NCBI GenBank assembly: GCA_947000775.1
Contig: CAMQGK010000552.1
Location: 4,142,001 to 4,206,000 of the forward strand
Reading direction: 5' to 3'
Origin: Pterois miles
Lineage: Eukaryota; Chordata; Actinopteri; Perciformes; Scorpaenidae
DNA: 64,000 bases
Part shown: piece after piece, positions 10,238-21,372 of the stretch
Numbering within the stretch: position 1 is the stretch's first letter
How the letters are laid out: every line of letters starts with the position of its first letter
Position numbers and translations under genes: made by a program
The notes under the pieces: model-generated
Databases searched by the model: none
Seen by the model: the letters and a program-made list of their open reading frames with translations, nothing else
What the model was told of the DNA's origin: nothing

Positions 10238-10769
10238 CGTGCGCGACTGCTGCTGCTAGTGTAACTCCCGCCCCTCCCCCTGCTCAGCGCAAACACAAGG
10301 CTCAAACACATATTGACCAATTACGTGCGGCGCGAGGAGAAAAAAAGTGTGAGAGAGAGAGAGAAAGAAAAAAAAAAATGAGGAGCCGGCTCCCGTCGTT
10401 CACTTCAAAGAGCCGACTCTAAGAGCGCGACCGACCCATCACTATTCAGAAACAACTACCATTACCGGATATACTAGTTTCATATGTACTATTATCAATG
10501 ACATAGTTACAGGATTTTTATGTTTTCTTCTGCACATACTTTCGGGAATAACGCATAAACAAGAAGAAGTCTTCATAAACTGTCGGTCTTTAATGAATCA
10601 TTTTGAGTGTGACTGTATGTTTTTTGTGCTTTGCGATCCACGTCGACTACAGCTGAAGTGAAGCTGGTCCCTTGATTTAACACAGTGCCTGAGATAACAG
10701 TGTGCTAGCTGCGGGTAATAAGAGCTGCAGCGGCTAATAATAATAAATAATGATAATAAAATGACTCAC

Positions 10770-10930
10770 CTGTCGGTAAATCTGTCTCACGCTGCGTCAA
10801 GTCACTCGGTGGATGACAGATATCAGTCAGACTCCGCTACGTCTCTGCTCGGTCTGTGACAGTCCGTGACGAGGGACAGGACCACAACAATGGACTACAG
10901 GCTCTACTACACATACATCCGCTGGGAGTT
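10770..10930 (-). other. hykk: Candidate 5' noncoding exon of hykk
   Basis: On the minus strand CCGACAG|GTGAGTC at 10770/10769 is a near-ideal splice donor. The sequence upstream of it (10771-10930) is relatively CpG-rich compared with its surroundings. The first coding exon of hykk begins with an acceptor at 8051-8052, so an upstream noncoding exon is required. The left limit of this exon is the donor; the transcription start is a guess. If correct, the hAT element lies in the first intron. Confidence 0.35.
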
Positions 10931-11137
10931 TTCAAAATAAAGTACCAGGAAGTTCAGCAGTACCACGAAGCGAGATCATGCAAAATGTGCCCGTCCAGCA
11001 CCAGCATCAAGTCCGAAAGAACTATTTCCGTTTTGTTTGTTTGTTTGTTTGTTTTAAATTTCGATGTTAAAAGAGCTGGATTCAAAAGATCAAAAGATCA
11101 AAAGAAGAGAAGAAGATGAACCTTTAAAAGCAATTCA

Positions 11138-11290
11138 AGATAAGATAAGATAAGATATTCCTTTATTAGTCCCACAGTGGAGAAATTTACATGTTACAGA
11201 AGCAAAGTGGATAGTGCAATAAACAAGAAGCATAGATTTTAAAAGAGTATTAATACAAATAAAATAAAATAATATATACATAATAGAAGA
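11138..11290 (-). mobile_element. GATAA-tailed retroelement 3' end
   Basis: (AAGAT)n is followed by ATTCCTTTATTAGTCCCACA and GTGGAGAAATTTAC, then an A-rich body. The first part is nearly identical to the copy at 28746-28816. Confidence 0.6.
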
Positions 11291-11861
11291 AACGACTGTT
11301 TAAGAGCAAATCGGCACGATATCAACACAAATGTGTCTTTTTTTCTTCGCAAACGTCTTTATTAAATGGTAAAACAAAGAAAATAAACTAGAAAAGCACT
11401 CGGAGAGCGCAGACCTCCGCCAAGCACCATAGTTTCCCCCCATATTGTAATTCACTCCAAAATAAAAATCCTACATTTTTTAAAAAGAATTCTATATCAG
11501 TGGCAAACATAGAACATATATACAAGACACAACATAAAACTCACAATACATTATTTCCAAAACCGACATATGTATATTAACATTTTTCTACTGGATCTAG
11601 CTCTGGATAAGAAATAACAAACCTACATTCATTTTGTCTGCGTTATTAGATTCCTTGACCATGAAAACATAGCCTTACCAAGTGGATTTAAGTTTATATC
11701 ATTATTATTAGTTCAGAAGTTATTAATGAAAATCTATTTTTAGGTAATGGCGGTTTCTTCTGGATCTATCTCCTCAAGTATTAAAGCTAGATCAAATTCG
11801 TTGACATACTTCAGATGCGGAATTGTCTCAGCTACACGATGCTGCTGCTGAAGCTGAAGTG
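11291..11861. other. Intergenic with a possible repeat fragment
   Basis: The segment near 11390-11445, containing GCACTCGGAGAGCGCAGACC and then TCCGCCAAG, has wording I associate with a widespread teleost repeat. I cannot name it. Nothing else is recognised. Confidence 0.3.
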
Positions 11862-12135
11862 GGTGAGATTGGAGCAAATACCATTTTAAAAAGTTATTTT
11901 CATAAAATGGTTGTTATATCCTGACAGTAGTGCATGAGACAGATAATCTGGAAAAAAAAAAACGTGTCCCTATGTCCTGGTGCTCCTAATGGTATCTGCA
12001 AAATGTGGAGGAAAACATCCAATCAGAGCTGATCTGGAGTCTGCCGTCTCTGAGCAGCCGTCCATCTCTCACAAACTCTCAAATCAACTTGTCAAACTAG
12101 GTAGCGCTGATCAACTATGAATCAACATTCTGTTT
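11862..12135 (+). repeat. Dispersed repeat family F, copy A (5' half)
   Basis: Shares GGAGCAAATA, TATATCCTGACAGTAGTGCA, CATGAGACA, AATCAGAGCTGA and TCTGCCGTCTCTGAGCAGC with the copies at 16565-17345, 25484-26086 and (inverted) 19066-19465. It is non-coding and ends after GCGCTGATCAACTATGAATC. Confidence 0.75.
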
Positions 12136-12590
12136 TTTCTATAGTCTGAACATGCAGTAGGTTGTGGAGTGAAAATGCCCTTAATTTACTACATTTTACA
12201 GTTTTCAGTGTTTAAAAAAAGATGAAACTAGCATTGGGTTCTTTCAAATGCACAAAGTATCTGAAGTCAATACTACTATGACTTCTACTACTGTGACTAT
12301 TACTACTATTATGATTTCTAATCTAAATTTGTCTTAAATCTGCTTGGAAATTCTCCCCTGTTTAAAAGTGTTTTTAAATAGATCTTAAATATAATAATTA
12401 TAATAATATGAGTTTGTTTACTATACATCACTTATTTGGTGATCTGTCTAGTATATAATTTTAAAATGCTGTCTATTTTTTCTTATCTTAATCCTGATGT
12501 ATTGTTCATGCAAGTTATTGTCAAAACCTCTCTATCCTGTTGTGTCTTCTTGCCTTTAAAGACAACTACATACCTAACAGACATCAGATG
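12136..12590. other. Intergenic, nothing recognised
   Basis: AT-rich DNA with short ACT-rich runs near 12270-12310. No gene or named repeat. Confidence 0.45.
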
Positions 12591-12988
12591 TGTTACGAAA
12601 CAGGTAGGACAGGACTCATATGCACGACTCGAAAAACAGGTGTCAAAAAGGAACAGTCTTTAATACGTTCACAAGGTTCGGTACACAGGTTGTCAGTCAG
12701 CGAGGCAACCAGATCAAAAACGTGAGGCAAGGGCGAGGTCAAGGAATGATGGCGGGTACGCTTTCTCACAAGGAACAAAGACGAACTGGCACAGAGGGAA
12801 GAGGAAGCACACATTAAATACTAGTGAGGGGAGTGACTGACGATTCACAGGTGGACACAATCAGGGTGGGGAGAAGACAATCAGACACAGGTTGAATGGT
12901 GTGGGAAACTGGGTCAGAAAGAGGTGCTCAAAGGTCCAGGCAGGAAAACATGCAGGCAGGAAGTGAAGTGATCTGAAACGAGAAGGAA
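12591..12988 (-). mobile_element. LTR fragment of a Gypsy-like retrotransposon
   Basis: Homologous on the same strand to the solo LTR at 59227-59747. Shared blocks are GACGAACTGGCACAGAGGGA, GGGGAGTGACT, ACAATCAG with GGGGAGA, and CAGGAAGTGAAGTG with TCTGAAACGAGA. It begins with TGT at 12591, matching the TGT start of the solo LTR. The other LTR end is lost at the junction with a gag-like fragment near 12988-13005. Confidence 0.65.
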
Positions 12989-13003
12989 TTACATACATGT
13001 TCC

Positions 13004-13085
13004 TGGCCCACTCTGCGGTCGCCAATGCCTCAGCTCTGCCCGAGAGATGGGTGATGACAAACACCACCTTGGATCGCTCTGCAAA
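13004..13085 (-). pseudogene. Gag-like fragment of the LTR retrotransposon
   Basis: On the minus strand about 27 codons read ERSKVVFVITHLSGRAEALA and then TAEWARN. This is the wording of the conserved helical region in Gypsy-type Gag proteins (recalled, not searched). It runs straight into the LTR, so a large internal deletion removed the rest of gag and all of pol. Confidence 0.5.
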
Positions 13086-13299
13086 ACAGAAAAGACAGAC
13101 AAAACCTAAGACCTGGATGTTGTGACAAGATGCCCTTAAACTCCACATATGTCTCTCGTTTTCAATCGCTGACAATGGTGAACCCCGGTGCAACATTTTA
13201 GAATAGACCTCTTTCACCCATACAGCCTGCTGCCATTTGAAAAGAACAGTGAAACACAGCAAGTTGTTTAAAAAACCTTTTGACATTTTTTCTGATTGT

Positions 13300-13750
13300 C
13301 ATCTTGCACAGAGTCTGGTACATGCACTGCAAAGCTTATGTCTTTCCTGGTTCTTTCATGTGATATAAAGATGGGCATCTTTTTTATATTTCATCTTTTT
13401 TATATTTTGTCATCGACTCATCTTGTATAGTGTGGTGAAACACTAAAAACAACGCATTGAGACCAAGCATTCAGAAATGTTGGGTGTTGCCTGTCTGGTT
13501 AACTCCATCCATCTATCATCTGCTTATTACATGGCTGTGTTCTGATTTTGGACTCTGGTGGACCATTTTTATGTCAAATTATTGATTCCTTAAGTAATTA
13601 GCAATGTAATAAGCAGGATAATGTACAGCTAGTGGGTTATTGTTGTGAAAGTAACCCCTTTGGGGAGACAAGAGACCCCTCCACTTCACACTGAGATGCA
13701 GCATCAGGGTTTCAGTCATTACATTATGAAAATGATTATATTACATTATC

Positions 13751-13753
<3 letters not shown>
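13300..13753. other. Intergenic, nothing recognised
   Basis: No supported ORF or repeat apart from low-complexity TTTTTATATTT near 13380-13410. Confidence 0.4.

Positions 13754-13835
<82 letters not shown>
13754..13835 (+). repeat. (AT)n microsatellite
   Basis: About 40 uninterrupted AT units. Confidence 0.97.
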
Positions 13836-13836
<1 letters not shown>

Positions 13837-15594
13837 AACTAGAGAAGGCTGTGGACTGCAAATTGAAAATGCACTTACTATACTAAATTTATACTAAATT
13901 TCAGTTTACAATGTTAAAAACAAAAGGGATATAGATGAAACTAGTATTGAGACAAATCATGACCATCATGCATCAACTAATGCTTGCTAATGCTCGAATG
14001 TTTGCAATGTTTAATATGGCTATTAACTGTGTAAATATCTACTGTTAGTGCAAGAAAACATAAATACAGTATTCAAATATGGGGATAGGCAGTGTGTACC
14101 ATTTCATATCAGTTACACGGGTTGTAATGCATTATCTTTGTTTTAGACTGATACATGAGCCTCTCATGCTGACCTGAAATCCAAACAGGTTGGGCAGTAC
14201 ATTTTTCCCCTCTTCATTTAAAAAGGAAATTAGCAATACAGAAGTAACCACGACAAGTGCTTGTCACACTGTCACAATGCTTCAGTCAGTAAAGCTGTGA
14301 GCCTGCTCTCCTTTCCTCTCCTCTCCTTGCTAACTTTGCCTCAGTTTTATTTAGTGCTGATACTAACATTCAGTCTTTTATCAGTGTACCTTTTGACCAG
14401 GGTTTAAAGGTGAATGCCTAGGGCACCACCTTTTTTAGGGGGGTGGAAGCCCCAAGCCCCCTAAAAAATAAGTAAATAATAAATAAATAAAAATTAAAAT
14501 AATCTAAAAAAAAAAAGCACCAGTGGGCACCCTTATCCATTTTCTGCATTGAGGTAACAAATGAACAAAGAAAGAAAGAAAGGAATAGACTTCACTTCAC
14601 CCCTGTACCTCTTTTTCTCACACTCTGCCCAGCCAAACTTACAATATTTGTTAAAAGTGTAAAAAGTGTAAAAGTGTAAAAACACTTTCATGTCAACAGT
14701 ATCAGGGACCAATTGTTTATTTATATTATAATAAAAATTGTTATCTATGAAAATATAAAACCATTGTGATGTCTGATGTGTGTTGCAGTTTACAGGAGTA
14801 GAGTTCTGGTTCTGGTGGGTTTAACCGTAATCCTACAGCAGAGGGGCTCCAAATCCAAATCTCCTGCCTAGGCCACCAAAATGTCAAGAACCGACCCTGT
14901 TTTGGGTTAACAGCTGTCTGCTTTGGCTGCAGATGATGCCGATGTGGGAGGTGAGACTGGATCAAAACAGTGAAGTTGCAGTCTATAAAACTAAAGCAAT
15001 GCACTGAAGGGAAAAACTCTGTAGAGCTAAGTGGAACTACAGCGCTGGGTGTTAAGTCTCTGTGAATTAAACATAATCATTTGAACCAAATATTTACTTA
15101 TACCTTTAAATGTAGGCAACTAGTACTTTGTTAAGGTTAGGGAATGCTTGTTTTATGGTAAAGTGAAACTAACCCTACTTTTTGCTTGAGCTCTAAGCTT
15201 TGAGCTCTGTTGTTTCATTTCTTAGTCTCAGCAGACTTCTCACCCACTTAATGCACTGGTGTGAGCATGTTTGTTTGTGTACATCTTATGAGCTGAATGG
15301 GGATGTTTTTCATCTTGGACAGATGTATGTGCATCTGTCTAGGAGTGTGTGTTTGCATTGATGTCAAATATATTCCACTTCTTCCCACATGGCGCTGATT
15401 GCCTGTGCAGCTAGAGCCTGATATTCAGTGGCAATGAAGGCACTGACAGTCATTTTAGGCCACCTGTCACACAGCATTTCCACAAGGCCAACGGCAGAGG
15501 CAAAAGAAAAATATCAGCTGGTCAAACAATAATGGAGCTACTTGTGTTAGAAAGACAGAGTTGCAGGCAGCCACAATGGAGCTGGAGCTCCACT
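13836..15594. other. Intergenic, nothing firmly recognised
   Basis: AT-rich and gene-free. A-rich runs lie near 14465-14515. A G/C-rich palindrome-like TTTTTTAGGGGGGTGG lies near 14430. The longest open frames lack any domain. Confidence 0.4.
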
Positions 15595-15885
15595 ATCTGT
15601 AACCACTATCCCATTCGTAGGGGCCTGGAGCCAATCCCAGCTGATACTGGGCGACGGTGGGGTACACCCTGGACAGGTTGCCAGACTATCACCGGTTTGA
15701 CACATAGAGACAGACAATCATTCACCTAACCTGCATGTCTTTGGACTGTGGGAGGAAGCAGGAGAACCCGGAGAAAACCTATGCTAACACAGGGAGAACA
15801 TGCAAACTCCACACAGAACAGCCCCAAGCCAGATCCGAACCTGTGACCCTCTTGCTGAGAGGCGAAAGTGCTGATTGTTAGAGAA
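15595..15885 (-). mobile_element. tRNA-derived SINE, family S2
   Basis: Contains GAGCCAATCCCAGCTGATAC, CATGTCTTTGGACTGTGGGA, GAACATGCAAACTCCACACA and ACCCTCTTGCTGAGAGGCG. These match the better-preserved copy at 39240-39576 in the same orientation, with the tRNA-like head at the right end. Diverged and without clear target-site duplications. A short related fragment (CCAGGGTTCCCCCTGGACAG) lies near 15951. Confidence 0.65.
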
Positions 15886-16564
15886 AAATTTTTAAGAAGG
15901 GGGTCTTCCCCTCTTTTCTTGTGTCATATACAGCATATATTAAGACCTGTCCAGGGTTCCCCCTGGACAGGTAGCCAGCCCATTCCAATATATGTCAAAT
16001 TGATTTTTTTTATGCAGTTTTCATACATGGGTGATGACATGAATGATTACTGTTAGAAACCAAGGTTATACTGTACATCATGTTCTATCAATTCACATAT
16101 TTTAAAGTGTCAAGGTTGTGATGTTGGAGTGATCAATTATCTTAAACCCCCAACATGATTTATGAGGTATATTATGAACAATTTAGTTTTTGAGAAAGAA
16201 AAAAATCCTTATATTATATGGTATTATATTATATGTAATGCACAGTATCTCATAATGAAGGAAAGCAAGACATCAAGACATGTTTTAGCAGTGTCATCTG
16301 CTCTTCTTAAAAAGCTATAGCTATCATACCTAAACTGCAGTATGTTCTTAGACATCAGACTGAAATAAACACATCATAGCTCGCACACTGCAGGGCTTCA
16401 ATCTCCACTTATTCATAGGTGATGTTTAGAGCCAGCTGAGCCAGCTGAGCATTTCAGTGTAAAGGCTAGACATCTTAACAAAGGGCAACCTTAACCAAGG
16501 AACCAAGAGGTGCAGAGAAACATCCAAAATCAATATGCTGTCACCATCAGTCTTGAACTTAATT
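15886..16564. other. Intergenic, nothing recognised
   Basis: AT-rich DNA with a tandem AGCCAGCTGAG near 16432-16448. No gene. Confidence 0.4.
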
Positions 16565-17345
16565 ATTAAAATTGCAGTAGGGAGAACTGGAGCAAATATG
16601 ATTAAAAAAAAAAAAGTTATTTTTATGAAATGTTCACTATATCCTGACAGTAGCGTATGAGACACGTAATCTGTAAAAAAAAAAAATATCATGTCCTCTG
16701 GTACATATAATGGCATCTGCAAGATTTAAAGAATAGGAGAAAAACAACCAATCAGAGCTGAGCTGGAGCCTGCCGTCTCTGAGCAGCTGTCACTCGCGAA
16801 CTCCAATCAAACGGTCAAACTAGGCAGCACTGATCAAATATGAATCTAAATTCTGTTACTGTAATGACTATTTCTCACCTTAAATGTTTTAAGAAACATC
16901 TTGTAGTTACTGTTTAGCTGTAAAATGAGAAAGTTTGAGACTTGGAAGCCATGTTGAGATCTGTTGAGGAAATACCAAGCACCGCCCACCAGCTGGAGCA
17001 CACTTTCTCATCTTACAGCTAAACAGTAACTACAAGATGATTCTCAAAAGATCTGAGGAGAGAAACAGGCATTACAGTGACAGAATATTGATTCGTATTT
17101 GATCTGCGCTGCCTAGTTTCGCCGTTCGATCAGAGTGCGAGTGCTGACAGCTGCCTTCGTTGAAAGAACAGCCAATAGGAATTCTCTCTGAAATGACCTG
17201 TGATTGGCCAAAGTCTCCTGTCACAGGCTAGATTTTTGAAAGCCATGAGGAGGTGCAGAGGTTTAGTTTTCTCTCAGAACACTTGAATTACAATACACTG
17301 AAAAGTTTTTATGAAAACACTAAAAATATTTGCCTAATGCAGGTT
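16565..17345 (+). repeat. Dispersed repeat family F, copy B, internally inverted
   Basis: The left part matches copies A and C (TATATCCTGACAGTAG, CAATCAGAGCTGAGCTGG, TTGTAGTTACTGTTTAGCTG). At about 17000 the orientation flips. 17003-17150 reads as the reverse complement of the middle of the same repeat (CAGCTAAACAGTAACTACAA, then ATTACAGTGACAGAATATTG and GCGCTGCCTAGTTT). The right part (about 17160-17345) returns to the forward order with TGATTGGCCAAAGTCTCC and CTCTCAGAACACTTGAATTA. So it is a rearranged copy with a foldback of roughly 85-base arms at about 16853-16936 and 17003-17087. Confidence 0.7.
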
Positions 17346-19065
17346 TAAGCACTTGAACCTGAGATTAAGCAAAACTCTTCATATAATTCATATAATTTTT
17401 GTTGAAGGCAATATGTTTATTCTGGCACATCTCTCTGGACAGATGCTCGTTCAGTCAATCGAGGCATGCTAGAAGATTTTTATGTCTGTCCGAGCTGGGC
17501 AGTATCATTCTTTTCAAAGCTTTATTATATCTTATTTGTGTTCTTTGTGGTGAAAATATAGAGTGCAATGTAGCCTTCACCACCTTCCCTGGGTCATCAA
17601 GAAGCACAGGATCATATAAGAGCCCAGAGGGGGTCAGGTGCAACACAACTGACACACACCACCCTTTTCACCAGTCCAGTGTTATTCCAGCGAGCACAGA
17701 CCCTGAGAAGGAGCTTGATGTGTCCAAGAGATAAAACCTAAGGGACAGACAGGGCACTGACCACGCCACCGCTGTACATATGACCTTGACACCTACCCCA
17801 CTGACCAAGGCTGCTGACATTGTCCCACTGTGACAGTGTAGAGTCTGTACACACCCAAAGTTCAAAGTTCTGCCAGTTTGAACTTTGTTCACTGCACACC
17901 GTGGACTGCACTTGTGCTTTGCTTGGCACAGCAACAAGCTGTTGTTGCACAAGCCATTGGAAATAATGGGTGTCCGAATGCAATGGTGGTGTTGCCAGAT
18001 CCTGTGTGAATGAGCCATACGAGGGCACGGCTTGTAAGCTGCTGTTTTTTCACACGATCTGACTGAATGTACAGCAAATAATGCATTTCAGTCTACAACT
18101 GACTGCATAAGGGATCAGTATTGGTGGATATTTTTGCTTTTTTTGAAAAAAAAAAACCTACATTGAAAGGACACAGTCTAAACTATTTTTCAGAAGCAGA
18201 ATATATTTTTATAATAATGTAATAATACAGTAACTTAAATTATACAGCACTTTTCAAAGTAAAGTCACAAAGTGCTTTACATGGTTGAAACACTGCAGGA
18301 CTGCTATGAAAGCAATAAGCATTAAGCAATAACATTAAAGCATAAGACATGTTGGATATAAAATGATGTGGTCACTTTAATAAAAGTCTTATTATTTTAA
18401 AATACATGTTTTGATAAGTAATTTAAAAGATACACCATGGAGCGTCTTTAGGTAGTCTCATAACTGATGACAAGGTCATCTCTCCACATCCTCCACAAAT
18501 GTGCTCTCTTCTGCCTGAACCCTCGGTATTGATTTGTGAAAGGAACAAATACTGTTGGAATGAGCAGGCATTAAGCACTCAATGGCATCACTTCAAGGTT
18601 CAAATCAAGAGATTCAGAGGAGGCCTTTTGTTGCTTCTCAGTTAGATTTCTCAGTGAAGCAAAGAGAATCAAACATGGCAAAAGTTTTGTTTGATTCAAG
18701 ATCAGGAGGTACAGTTATGTCTCTGTGGGATCCCATTAAACGCAGAGTAAAACTGTTCTTCCAGATAACATCTTAGCATCAAACTGCCGTCATATTGGCA
18801 GACAGAAAAATAAAATTTCACAGATAGATTGCGACTGAACCCAGATAATTTTTTATAGCATTCATGTCAATAAACATCAGCAATTAATGAACATCTGCAA
18901 CATAAAGAGCTGTGAAAGAGGAAAAAAAAACTGAGAAAGGGTAAAAAGCATATTTGGTTTTGTTAAAAAATATGAGCTGAAATGAGCATTTTAACTAAAA
19001 AGAATCAGTCAAGTCTTATTGTATACAACACGATCAGGTGTGACATTGCAAAAAACTTATTTGCC
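17346..19065. other. Intergenic, nothing firmly recognised
   Basis: No gene supported. TACAGCACTTTTCAAAGTAA and AAGTGCTTTACATGGTTG near 18243-18285 resemble a common short teleost repeat. Several 60-116 codon open frames between 17400 and 18090 overlap on both strands and have no domain. Confidence 0.35.
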
Positions 19066-19465
19066 CGGTTCCATTTGCACTTCTGCACCTCCTCATGGCT
19101 GTTTTCATGCTTTAAAGAATCTGACGGGAGACTTTGGCCAATTTGAACTCAGACCAAACAGTCAAACTTGGCAGCGCTGATGTTGATGATGATGTTTTGT
19201 AGTTACTGTTTAGCTGTAAAATGAGACATCTGAGAAACATTTGAGGTGAGAAATCGGCATTACAGTAACAGAATATTAATTCATATTTAATCAGTGCTGC
19301 CTATACTGTTTGATCGGAGTTTGCGAGTGATTGACAACTGCTCAGACACAGCAGGCTCCAGCTTGGCTCTGATTACCTGTCTCATGCACCACTGTCAGGA
19401 TATAGTGTCTGTTTTATAGAAATAACTTTTTAAAATCATATAAGCTCCAATTCTACTCGCTGCTA
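19066..19465 (-). repeat. Dispersed repeat family F, copy D (inverted)
   Basis: Reverse complement of parts of copies A-C: CACCTCCTCATGGCTGTTTT, GAGACTTTGGCCAAT, GTAGTTACTGTTTAGCTG, CCAGCTTGGCTCTGATTA and CACTGTCAGGATATAGTG. A short central stretch (19198-19225) is again in forward order, so this copy is also rearranged. Confidence 0.65.
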
Positions 19466-20983
19466 CTATAGGCAAAAAGGTTGGGATTGATCGACTTAAG
19501 CCGTGTTATGGTCAAATGAAACCTGCGGCAGGAATAAATAAACAGCCAGGCCACGCTGTGTGGCAGCTGCTTGTTACATTAATGAATAAATTATAATCCT
19601 TCTCTATCTCTTTGGCAGTAGAGGAGGATTGGACATTGAGATTCAGGATCCATATGTTGCCAATGGTTACTTTTAGGTGTGTACAGGTAAAAAGACTTGC
19701 ATTTGTACAGCTTCTTTCTAGTTTTCCAAACGCTCAAAGCACTTCAGGCTACATGTCAACATTCATCCATTCACACACACATTGAGCGTTTGGGAGCATG
19801 GAGCTCATTATCTTACCCAAGGTCGAATTACCTTGGGCAAGATACATGTGGATATGTCTGATTAGTGGATGACCCGTGTTATTCATACCAGGTCTGATTT
19901 ATGAAAAAAACAACAATGAATTGATGTGCATTACTTCCACCCTTCACTATGGTGTGTAGTGATAATGCAGATGACAAAATTCCTGCAGACTTCAATATTT
20001 TGATTGTCCACCCAAAATGTGGCCCCACCTCAGCTGTCACCTTGCATTTCACCCTCATTCATAGGGTTTATTATTATTATGTTATTTCAAATGGAATTCT
20101 AGGACCTTTATTATGAAAAAATACTTATTAAGGTGACCATCATAAAATCTTTAAGCTCAATACTTTAAAGCAGCATTGATCAATATTTTCGAGCATTAAC
20201 AATGGCTCAAAAGACCATGTGTAATGTGAAAAGGGTCGCTAATAGTGATGAACCCACAGAGAGTTATTACTTTGCCCCCTTCAGCTCTACAGATCAATTT
20301 AGCATCGGTTCATTGTTTTGATTTTCTCTTTGATTTGCTCTCAACAATCTTATTTTCAGAAAGCCGCCATAATCCCACTGCAGACTACCTGCCCAGCACC
20401 AAACTACCAAGTTTGTGTTTACAGCATGTCACACTGCTCCCAAGTGACATAAAAACATTTTACGACAATAGAGAGGTAAAGTCCCTTCCCTTGGACCGTG
20501 GACCACCATGGGACCTTATTTCAGTAAAATAAGAATAGTAGTCAACGGCGAAAAGACAAATATTTTTTTGATCCCGTTTGAATTGGGGCCTGAATCATAC
20601 ATATGCTGTCAATTTTGCAAGTCAAGAAAATTGCAGTTTGTTGTAAAACTGCTCAAGTATCAGACTGTGATAATACATAAATAGAAACATGGCACACCCA
20701 ATAGTCACGTAAGTGACATTTTTCTCCTTGAAGCTACAATGCCTGTGTTCTGTACTGGAATGTGCTCACACCAGCAACAGGTCCTGCTCGTTCTGTCTCT
20801 TCTTGGCTGATAAAAGGACCAGGAGTCGCTGGATAAAACACATCAGGTAAGATAATGTTTCATTTGTTAGCTAGCTAGTGTTGGTGACGTATATTTGTTA
20901 TAACCCCATGGTCAAATGAACCTGTATTTCTGTATTTTGTGTATGTGCTGTAATGTGGTCTGTGCTGGATCTTTTTGTTCTCT

Positions 20984-20986
<3 letters not shown>
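19466..20986. other. Intergenic with a short repeat fragment
   Basis: 19690-19800 (TTTGTACAGCTTCTTTCTAG, CGCTCAAAGCACTTCAGGCT, ACATTCATCCATTCACACAC) resembles a common teleost repeat. The rest holds no supported gene. A TATA-like GATAAAAGG near 20810 followed by CATCAG|GTAAGA at 20845 is a possible but unsupported exon. Confidence 0.35.

Positions 20987-21066
<80 letters not shown>
20987..21066 (+). repeat. (GT)n microsatellite
   Basis: About 40 GT units, uninterrupted. Confidence 0.97.
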
Positions 21067-21069
<3 letters not shown>

Positions 21070-21312
21070 CTGGGTTGATAGTGTGTAGGTGTGTAGGTTG
21101 ATCCAGGGAGCTGATTGGTTCCAGCCTCAAGCCACAGATTCAAAAGGCCAGGTTCCCTCAGTCACAGCAGACTCTCCTTTCTCAGTTGTCAGCAAGAAAA
21201 ACACCAGCAAAATGTCCTGAAATTTGAAAATATACTCTATATACAGCCCAGGTTCAGTAGGGGTAGGTAGCATTTTTGTTTAACGTTTTTTCTCCTTTTT
21301 CTCGTAGGAGTT

Positions 21313-21372
21313 AGGTGAGAAGAAGAAGAAGATCAACCTTTATTGGTCCCACTAGGGGAAATTCAATTAGTT
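21313..21372 (-). mobile_element. SINE/LINE 3' tail fragment
   Basis: (GAAGAA)n, then GATCAACCTTTATTGGTCCC and ACTAGGGGAAATTCAATTA. This is the same 3' terminus as the SINE at 9722-10053, without the body. Confidence 0.6.

Larger units (their letters stand above)
8879..10444 (-). mobile_element. hAT DNA transposon (1,566 bp) with 8-bp TSD, carrying a SINE
   Basis: The ends are inverted repeats TAGTGATGGG at 8879-8888 and CCCATCACTA at 10435-10444. They are flanked by a perfect 8-base direct repeat TTCAGAAA (8871-8878 and 10445-10452), the hallmark of hAT insertion. GGCTCTT motifs are repeated just inside both ends. The minus strand carries a broken transposase fragment (9590-9055). A tRNA-derived SINE (about 9722-10053) and a (CT)n tract lie between the transposase start and the right end. 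It is non-functional because most of the catalytic domain is gone. Confidence 0.88.

Noticed and set aside
10138..10422. 94-codon frame with a long serine-leucine run
   Set aside because: It is a translation of the (CT)n microsatellite inside the hAT element.
17399..18086. Cluster of overlapping open frames on both strands (up to 116 codons)
   Set aside because: No domain, no splice structure, and mutually overlapping frames in GC-richer intergenic DNA. Best explained as chance.
20800..20845. Possible first exon: TATA-like GATAAAAGG followed by donor CATCAG|GTAAGA
   Set aside because: No gene can be attached to it: neither coding gene has a matching need on this strand nearby, and such combinations arise by chance in AT-rich DNA.
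20898..21143. Threonine-histidine and cysteine-valine repeat proteins
   Set aside because: These are translations of the (GT)n microsatellite in alternative frames.
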